DNA from: Bacteroidota bacterium
GTDB taxonomy: Bacteria; Bacteroidota; Bacteroidia; B-17B0; Aurantibacillaceae
DNA length: 5,017 bases
Direction of reading: 5' to 3'
NCBI GenBank assembly: GCA_947449125.1
Contig: CANFQR010000154.1
Span: 1 to 5,017, forward strand
The position numbers and the translations under genes are program-made. How positions within the stretch are numbered: position 1 is the stretch's first letter; every line of letters starts with the position of its first letter. Under the pieces are notes generated by a model. That model was not told where the DNA came from, searched no databases, and worked only from the letters and a program-made list of their open reading frames with translations. Shown one piece after another: positions 1 through 5,017 of this stretch.

Positions 1-54
1 CTAATTATGGGTATTTCAGAAATTTATAAATTATACAAGCAAACAAAAAATTAA
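1..54 (+). CDS. Possible C-terminal end of an unidentified protein (partial at left edge)
   Basis: The first plus-strand frame is open from the window edge to a TAA at 52-54 and would encode 17 residues ending in EIYKLYKQTKN. The other two plus frames are stopped at once or within about 27 bases. The mix of charged and aromatic residues with a Lys-rich end is plausible for a soluble C-terminus. This would place the gene convergent with icd, with the icd terminator in the gap. The fragment is too short to recognise a family, and an open frame of 17 codons is also likely by chance, so this is tentative. Alternatively the stretch is plain AT-rich intergenic DNA. Confidence 0.35.
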   Translation, partial: LIMGISEIYKLYKQTKN

Positions 55-63
55 TTTTAACAA

Positions 64-93
64 TAAAAAAGCCCCGTTTATTAAAACGAGGCT
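64..93 (-). terminator. Rho-independent terminator of icd
   Basis: Positions 70-79 and 84-93 form a 10-bp inverted repeat (AGCCTCGTTT / AAACGGGGCT read on the minus strand) with a 4-nt loop at 80-83 and a single T-G wobble. On the minus strand the stem is followed directly by a T run (65-69, then ATTG). The hairpin lies 23 bp past the icd stop codon and is oriented to end its transcript. On the plus strand the stem is followed by GATTTAC and not by a T run, so it should act mainly in one direction. Confidence 0.9.
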
Positions 94-116
94 GATTTAC
101 AAAAATTAAACGTAAA

Positions 117-1346
117 TTATTTATTTAAGGCTTTCTTCAAATTATCATCAATTGCAGCTAAAAATTCTTCTGTGTATAAATAATGTTCACCGTGTTTTAC
201 ATTATTACCATGCGCACAAACAGCTAAATCTTTTGTCATTTTACCACTTTCAACAGTTTCAACGCAAACTTTTTCTAATGTTTGAGCAAAATGAATCAAT
301 TCATTATTTCCATCTAATTTACCTCTGAATTCCAAACCTCTTGTCCAAGCAAAAATACTTGCAATTGGATTTGTTGATGTAGGTTTTCCTGCCTGGTGAT
401 CTCTATAATGTCTGGTTACTGTGCCATGAGCAGCTTCTGCTTCCATAATCTTTCCATCAGGAGTAACTAAAACAGAGGTCATTAATCCAAGAGAACCAAA
501 ACCTTGCGCTACAGAGTCTGACTGCACATCTCCATCATAATTTTTACATGCCCAAACAAAATTACCATTCCATTTTAAAGCACTCGCCACCATATCATCA
601 ATTAAACGATGCTCGTATACAATGCCAGCAGCTTCATACTTTGCCTTGTATTCTGCTTGATAAATTTCTTCGAAAATATCTTTAAAACGACCGTCGTATT
701 TTTTAAGAATGGTGTTTTTTGTTGACAAATACAATGGCCATTTTTTATTTAACGCAACATTAAAGCAAGAATGAGCAAAACCACGAATAGATTCTTCAAC
801 ATTATACATGCCCATTGCTACACCTGCACCTTTAAATTGAAAAATTTCATGCTCAATTACTTTTCCGTCTTCACCTTCAAATTTCATCGTCAATTTTCCT
901 TTACCTGGAACTACAAAATCAGTGGCTTTATATTGATCACCAAATGCATGACGGCCAACAATTATTGGAGAAGTCCAGTTATTTACTAAACGCGGAACGT
1001 TTTTACAAACAATAGGCTCACGAAATACAGTACCATCAAGTATATTACGGATGGTACCATTTGGTGACTTCCACATTTGTTTTAAATTAAATTCTTTTAC
1101 GCGTGCTTCGTCAGGGGTAATAGTAGCGCACTTAATACCTACCTGATATTTTTTGATAGCCTCAGCTGCATCAATAGTAACCTGATCGTTTGTTTCATCG
1201 CGATACTCCATTCCCAAATCGTAATACTTAATGTCAATATCTAAATAAGGAATTATTAATTTGTCTTTAATAAATTTCCAGATAATTCGGGTCATTTCGT
1301 CCCCGTCTAATTCAACAACAGGATTGGCTACTTTAATTTTACTCAT
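117..1346 (-). CDS. icd: NADP-dependent isocitrate dehydrogenase, eukaryotic-type homodimeric form
   Basis: This enzyme oxidatively decarboxylates isocitrate to 2-oxoglutarate with reduction of NADP+, in the cytoplasm, as part of the TCA cycle and as an NADPH source. The 409-residue product is full length for the family and aligns by eye with human IDH1 almost without gaps. Visible substrate-binding residues include Thr77, Ser94 and Asn96 in the KSPNGTIRN block, Arg100, Arg109, Arg132 (GRHAFGDQY) and Tyr139. Lys210 corresponds to human Lys212. The metal-binding aspartates are Asp250, Asp273 and Asp277, within the IDH/IMDH signature around [10 protein letters not shown]. The NADP-specifying Arg312-His313 pair sits in [10 protein letters not shown], and [14 protein letters not shown] follows at 324-337. 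The chosen ATG gives the expected family N-terminus ([20 protein letters not shown]). It appears monocistronic, with its own promoter at 1383-1412 and a terminator at 64-93. No truncation or missing catalytic residue is seen. Homology to human IDH1 is recalled, not computed. Confidence 0.97.
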   Translation of the reverse strand: MSKIKVANPVVELDGDEMTRIIWKFIKDKLIIPYLDIDIKYYDLGMEYRDETNDQVTIDAAEAIKKYQVGIKCATITPDEARVKEFNLKQMWKSPNGTIRNILDGTVFREPIVCKNVPRLVNNWTSPIIVGRHAFGDQYKATDFVVPGKGKLTMKFEGEDGKVIEHEIFQFKGAGVAMGMYNVEESIRGFAHSCFNVALNKKWPLYLSTKNTILKKYDGRFKDIFEEIYQAEYKAKYEAAGIVYEHRLIDDMVASALKWNGNFVWACKNYDGDVQSDSVAQGFGSLGLMTSVLVTPDGKIMEAEAAHGTVTRHYRDHQAGKPTSTNPIASIFAWTRGLEFRGKLDGNNELIHFAQTLEKVCVETVESGKMTKDLAVCAHGNNVKHGEHYLYTEEFLAAIDDNLKKALNK

Positions 1347-1382
1347 AATATTGGGGTTTTTTATAATTTTTTAAACAGTTTA

Positions 1383-1412
1383 CAAATTTATGAAAGGTTG
1401 TTTAAGTACCAA
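1383..1412 (-). promoter_or_regulatory. Bacteroidota-type promoter for icd
   Basis: Read on the minus strand, TTG (1412-1410) is followed by 19 nt and then TAAATTTG (1390-1383). This matches the Bacteroidota primary sigma factor consensus TTG-N19-TAnnTTTG in both boxes and spacing. The -7 box ends 36 nt before the icd ATG, which implies a leader of roughly 30 nt. That leader is A/T-rich (AAAAAACCCCAATATT just before ATG) and has no Shine-Dalgarno sequence, as is usual in this phylum. No operator-like inverted repeat is seen around it. Confidence 0.75.
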
Positions 1413-1446
1413 GTTTTTATCTCAATTTTTATTGACTTTAAACCAT

Positions 1447-1454
1447 TATATTTG
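1447..1454 (+). promoter_or_regulatory. -7 box of the probable psd promoter
   Basis: TATATTTG is an exact match to the Bacteroidota -7 element TAnnTTTG and lies 16 nt before the psd ATG. The -33 element is poor: the nearest TTG (1432-1434) is only 12 nt upstream instead of about 19, and at the proper distance there is only T-rich sequence. If used, transcription would start about 10 nt before the ATG, giving a very short A-rich leader (AAAAAATTTAGTTCAT region) without a Shine-Dalgarno sequence. Confidence 0.5.
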
Positions 1455-1470
1455 AAAAAATTTAGTTCAT

Positions 1471-2127
1471 ATGAAATTTCACAAAGAGGGTTATGCGAGC
1501 TTAATACTGGTGCTAGTTTTTAGCGCTATTATAATATTTATTGCCCGCTATTTTTTTCCTGAATATGCCATTGCGCAATGGTTTGCTTATACCTTAAGTT
1601 TGTTCCTAACAATTGTTATCGTTCAATTTTTCAGACACCCTTCACGTCAACATACCAAAGGTGATCAATTAATTATTGCTCCTGCCGACGGAAAAGTGGT
1701 GGTAATTGAAGAAACTACCGAAAACGAATACTTTAAGGATAAACGTTTACAGGTTAGCATTTTTATGAGTCCGGTTAATGTACATGTTAACAGATATCCC
1801 ATTGCCGGCATCGTAAGTTTTTTTAAATATCACCCCGGAAAATTTTTAGCTGCCTGGGAGCCTAAAAGCAGCACAGACAATGAGCGTACCACTGTTGTAG
1901 TGAAACATGCTAACGGAACGGAAATTTTGTTTCGTCAAATTGCAGGTGCTTTAGCAAGAAGGATTGTTTGGTATTGTAAACAAGGTGATAAAGCAGAGCA
2001 ATGCGGCGAAATGGGATTTATTAAATTTGGTTCTCGAGTTGATTTGTTTTTGCCGCTTGGCACTAAATTAAATGTAAAAATAGGAGATGTTGTAAGAGGT
2101 TCGCAATCTATATTAGGCGAAATTTAA
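1471..2127 (+). CDS. psd: Phosphatidylserine decarboxylase proenzyme, short pyruvoyl-dependent type
   Basis: The enzyme converts phosphatidylserine to phosphatidylethanolamine at the cytoplasmic membrane. The product has 218 residues, typical of the short (archaeal-like) class and shorter than the E. coli enzyme. Two hydrophobic segments at about residues 9-29 and 35-54 should anchor it in the membrane. The catalytic domain begins with APADGKVVVIE (70-80), whose Asp73 is the conserved acidic residue. It continues with MSPVNVHVNRYP (99-110), with conserved His105, and ends with GFIKFGSRVDLFLP (182-195). By family knowledge the proenzyme cleaves itself between Gly187 and Ser188, and Ser188 becomes the pyruvoyl group; this would give a beta chain of 187 residues and an alpha chain of 31. 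The ATG at 1471 gives the expected start MKFHKEGYAS. The gene stands alone: icd diverges upstream, the next gene converges 12 bp downstream, and the partner phosphatidylserine synthase gene is not in view. The substrate is inferred from the family. Confidence 0.93.
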   Translation: MKFHKEGYASLILVLVFSAIIIFIARYFFPEYAIAQWFAYTLSLFLTIVIVQFFRHPSRQHTKGDQLIIAPADGKVVVIEETTENEYFKDKRLQVSIFMSPVNVHVNRYPIAGIVSFFKYHPGKFLAAWEPKSSTDNERTTVVVKHANGTEILFRQIAGALARRIVWYCKQGDKAEQCGEMGFIKFGSRVDLFLPLGTKLNVKIGDVVRGSQSILGEI

Positions 2128-2139
2128 AAAACTATACCA

Positions 2140-5017
2140 CTAAAAGAATGCTCTAATTTGCGCACCCCCTAAATGTACTATATTTGAGCCGGATGTTTTT
2201 CGTCCATTATAATTTATACTAATTTGAATATTGCTGTTTAAATTTCTCTGATAATTTAGTTCCCAGGTTACGTTTTGCCCTTTGCTTAATGCGTTTAGCA
2301 TTTCGTAGGCCACTGAAGAATTTTCAGTGTCGTTAAATTTAATCAAAATCAAATCTAGTCTTCCTGTTAAGCTCCCTTTTTCTGATTGATTGTATTTTAA
2401 TTCGGCAGCAAAGGTATTTATAAAAGCTGTTTGAAAACCACCTTCAATTTTATTTTGTTTTTGATTGTATTTATATATGCTACTTAATCTAAAAAAAGTA
2501 TTGGGCTGAAATATCAATCTTTGCTCAGTCTCATAAGATTCAATTAAATAATTACGACTCGAAAAAAACTGGGAAATATTGCCCTTGTTGCTATAAATTA
2601 CGCTACTGTTTATTACCCATGATTTTAAAAAATTTAATCTGCCTTTTATTTCGTGAGACAAAAGAGTTCGCTGTTCAATTCCATTAACAAGCAATTGTTT
2701 TGATTGATTATTTATATAAGTGTAATCGGCTCCAAATACAGCAGAACTTTGATTAAATAATATGCTCTGTCTTATATTATTATTACTAGCCAAAATATTA
2801 GTATCACTTACACTTGTTAAAGGGTTAAAATTTAAAACATCACCTTTATCCATCATTTTGCCGTCAACTCTAAAAACAGTTTGTGTGACCCAACGATTTA
2901 AAAAATAAATAAAATTATTTGTTGGGTCTTTAAAAAAGGAGGCTGGTCTTAAAAAAACAGAAACACTTAATTGATTTTGCAGAACTTTCACATATTGATT
3001 AGTTGGCGTATAAATTCTTATAAATCTTGCTCTGTCAGAAAACTGAGCAATTTCAAATTCATTTATTTCTTTTACACTGTTGCCGTTATAGTCATTCCAG
3101 GCATATTGACCTTGACCTGGCGCAACCTCTAAATAATAAAACTCTTTTTTATTTTCTAAACCATACCCTGTTTCATAAAATATACTCGATGAAATTAAAC
3201 CTTTTAAATAACGGGGATTGTATTCTAAGCGACTTAAGACAGTATTGTCAGGCTTTAATGAATTACTTACAACATTTTTTAATTCTAATTTTCTATAAGT
3301 AAACAAAAACGTAAGCGGGTTATTTTTAATGGAATAAATGGATGTTTGTAAACCTATGTTTGTTGCATACGTACTATCGAGTAGGCGGTTATTATAGGCT
3401 AGTTTATCTCTTCTTTCCTTGTAAAAAAGTTTTACATTGTTTTTTGAACTATCAGCATTAGCTATGCTTCCCTCCCATTCCCAAAACTGATAAGCTTTTG
3501 GTAACAACATTTTATCTGATGAAAATTTAAATAAATTATTTTCGAACTCATCGCTATAACTGAATTTTAATTTTTTTAAGCGTTGCTGCAATAAAATTTT
3601 ATGGCGGTAAAATTCTGTGTTTTGAAAACTCTCATTATTGGTGGTGGTTAAAAAACTTCCGGCGTAATTAGCGCTTAAGCTTTTTAACTGATGTTTAATA
3701 GAGGCGTTATGTTTGATGCCTTTATAAATTGTGCCTTCATTAAAAAGATTGACTGCGTAAACTAATGCCGAGCCCTTAGTAGTTGTCAAGCCAAGTTCGG
3801 CACTAGCTATACTCTGATCATTTAATAAAACAGAGGTTAATGGCCTGTTCCAATCACGATCAAATTCAATACTCCTAAATCTTTCTATCTGATGAAAAGT
3901 TCTTTGGAGGTATTCATAACCTATGTTATAACTTAATTTAGTTTGGTTTTTTGCTGAATCTGATGTTAGTAAACTTTGGTTTTTACTAATAATTTTCACA
4001 CCTGCTCCTTCATCATTTCCCTTATCTGCTCTACTGAATGTGTTTAAATCATTTTTTGTATAAACGCCTTCAATAGAAAAACTATTATTTGCTGTTAGCG
4101 TTTGTGAAAGTCCTCCGGTTAACATTTGAGTTTGCTTTGGCGTAACTAAGGGCACAACGGGCTCGTAGCTACCTTGCATAACACCATTAACCGGAGCAAT
4201 CCATTTATATACTCTACCATTAGCTGTTGAACTTACCTGATTGTAATTTCCTTTACCAGCACCAACATTACTAAATTTAAGGCGGTATTTTGCACTGTCT
4301 GAATTAATGCTATAAACGTAAACATTATTGTAAATAGTACCATTTATTAGTGTATCAACTCGTCTGTAAAAAACATCGCTGTTATTAAAAGCTGAAATTT
4401 CAACACCGCTGTAAACAGCTTTCTCAAGGGTATCTCCAATTGCAATTAATACATTTTTTTGTTGTTGAGATAAAGTTTGCTGCAAGGGTTTATTTTTATT
4501 ATCCTGCTCGCTGTATACATTAAAAAAGACATTAGTTTTTTTGTTTTGTATTTCTTCTCCAAAGAAAAATAAAGACCTTGCATAATTTCTTTCAGCATAT
4601 TGAAACTCGGCAACTACACGCTTATCTTTAGTCATAATTTGCTTTGCTGTAAACGTTAATTCACCGGTGTTATAATCAATAATATAATCATTTTCCTGAC
4701 CGCGCAATAATAATTTACCATCTATGTAAATTTTCTCGGTTCCGCTTAAAACAATAATAAATGGCTCGTTATCCGCACCCCTTAATCTGTATGGACCCTG
4801 ATTATTTTCAACACCAAAAAATAATTGTCGTGAAAATTTACCGCGAGAAACTGCACCGGCAACCTGAGTTTTAAAGACTAACTTGTTTTTTTTTGAGTTA
4901 CTATCTAAATAACTATTTTCAAAATACGCGCCTTGTGCTCGCTTATAAAAACTCATAAAATACGAGTTTTGAGGGCGTGATAACTGATAATCTCCTACAA
5001 CTAATTTGGAGGTGGAA
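2140..5017 (-). CDS. Large predicted outer-membrane beta-barrel/surface protein of unknown function (N-terminus beyond right edge)
   Basis: I do not recognise a named family. The frame stays open from the Met at 4956 to the window edge, adding 20 residues (including KLVVGDYQLSRPQNSYF) that read smoothly into FYKRAQGAYFE, so the true start and any signal peptide lie outside. At least 958 residues are visible. Numbering from the Met at 4956, the first beta-rich block (54-103) holds GPYRLRG, VLSGTEKIYIDGK, RGQENDYIIDYNTGELTF. A second block (about 195-270) contains YRLKFSNVGAGKGNY, GRVYKWIAP and GSYEPVVPLVTP. From about 278 to the end, short alternating polar/hydrophobic and aromatic-rich strands suggest a large barrel. 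An acidic DYNGNSVKEINEFE loop sits at 622-635. The protein ends in HLGGAQIRAFF, with a terminal Phe as in Bam-inserted outer-membrane proteins. No SusC/TonB plug signature or enzymatic motif is visible. Transport, adhesion or a secretion-linked role are all possible. It converges with psd. Confidence 0.85.
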   Translation of the reverse strand, partial: STSKLVVGDYQLSRPQNSYFMSFYKRAQGAYFENSYLDSNSKKNKLVFKTQVAGAVSRGKFSRQLFFGVENNQGPYRLRGADNEPFIIVLSGTEKIYIDGKLLLRGQENDYIIDYNTGELTFTAKQIMTKDKRVVAEFQYAERNYARSLFFFGEEIQNKKTNVFFNVYSEQDNKNKPLQQTLSQQQKNVLIAIGDTLEKAVYSGVEISAFNNSDVFYRRVDTLINGTIYNNVYVYSINSDSAKYRLKFSNVGAGKGNYNQVSSTANGRVYKWIAPVNGVMQGSYEPVVPLVTPKQTQMLTGGLSQTLTANNSFSIEGVYTKNDLNTFSRADKGNDEGAGVKIISKNQSLLTSDSAKNQTKLSYNIGYEYLQRTFHQIERFRSIEFDRDWNRPLTSVLLNDQSIASAELGLTTTKGSALVYAVNLFNEGTIYKGIKHNASIKHQLKSLSANYAGSFLTTTNNESFQNTEFYRHKILLQQRLKKLKFSYSDEFENNLFKFSSDKMLLPKAYQFWEWEGSIANADSSKNNVKLFYKERRDKLAYNNRLLDSTYATNIGLQTSIYSIKNNPLTFLFTYRKLELKNVVSNSLKPDNTVLSRLEYNPRYLKGLISSSIFYETGYGLENKKEFYYLEVAPGQGQYAWNDYNGNSVKEINEFEIAQFSDRARFIRIYTPTNQYVKVLQNQLSVSVFLRPASFFKDPTNNFIYFLNRWVTQTVFRVDGKMMDKGDVLNFNPLTSVSDTNILASNNNIRQSILFNQSSAVFGADYTYINNQSKQLLVNGIEQRTLLSHEIKGRLNFLKSWVINSSVIYSNKGNISQFFSSRNYLIESYETEQRLIFQPNTFFRLSSIYKYNQKQNKIEGGFQTAFINTFAAELKYNQSEKGSLTGRLDLILIKFNDTENSSVAYEMLNALSKGQNVTWELNYQRNLNSNIQISINYNGRKTSGSNIVHLGGAQIRAFF

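Noticed and set aside
64..93. Bidirectional action of the icd terminator
   Set aside because: The T tract is present only on the minus-strand side; the plus-strand continuation is GATTTAC.
771..989. Plus-strand open frame of 72 codons
   Set aside because: It lies wholly antisense within the well-supported icd gene, has no family resemblance and no promoter or leader of its own; it is a shadow of icd.
1432..1434. TTG as the -33 element of the psd promoter
   Set aside because: The spacing to TATATTTG is 12 nt, far short of the usual 19 or so, so it is unlikely to pair with that box.
2191..2205. Small hairpin GGATG-TTTTT-CGTCC as a terminator for psd
   Set aside because: The stem is only 5 bp with one G-T pair, lies inside the opposing coding sequence and is not followed by a T run on the plus strand.
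3027..3302. Plus-strand open frame of 91 codons
   Set aside because: It is antisense inside the large minus-strand gene. Its product is Leu/His/Cys-rich with no recognisable domain, as expected of a chance reverse frame in AT-rich coding DNA.
2140..5017. Assignment of the large protein as a SusC/TonB-dependent receptor
   Set aside because: No plug-domain or TonB-box motif is visible in the 958 residues in view, and the N-terminal blocks do not resemble the SusC carboxypeptidase-like plus plug arrangement. The missing N-terminus leaves a small remaining possibility.

Overview
The window looks like an ordinary chromosomal segment of a member of the Bacteroidota. The support is AT-rich DNA, A-rich leaders without Shine-Dalgarno sequences, good matches to the Bacteroidota promoter consensus (TTG, about 19 nt, TAnnTTTG), a short phosphatidylserine decarboxylase of the kind common in that phylum, and a very large outer-membrane-type protein ending in a C-terminal Phe. 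A genus cannot be named from this sequence.

Layout, left to right. Positions 1-54 (+) may hold the last 17 codons of a gene that lies mostly outside the window. A clear rho-independent terminator at 64-93 faces the minus strand and closes icd (117-1346, minus), which encodes a eukaryotic-type homodimeric NADP-dependent isocitrate dehydrogenase with its active-site residues intact. A 124-bp divergent intergenic region (1347-1470) carries a near-perfect promoter for icd and a -7-type box for the plus-strand gene. That gene (1471-2127) encodes a membrane-anchored phosphatidylserine decarboxylase proenzyme, the last step of phosphatidylethanolamine synthesis. After only 12 bp comes the stop codon of a convergent minus-strand gene (2140 to the right edge, partial). 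It encodes a large predicted surface or outer-membrane beta-barrel protein of unknown function.

The genes do not form one operon. icd and psd diverge, and psd and the large gene converge. icd belongs to central carbon metabolism and psd to membrane lipid synthesis; their adjacency does not suggest a shared pathway. The large gene is the least understood part of the window. It runs off the right edge, so the Met at 4956 is almost certainly internal. It shows two conserved beta-rich N-terminal blocks, a long stretch of alternating beta-strand pattern, an embedded Asp/Asn loop resembling a calcium site, and a barrel-type C-terminus. I see no mobile element, CRISPR array, tRNA, rRNA or defence system.
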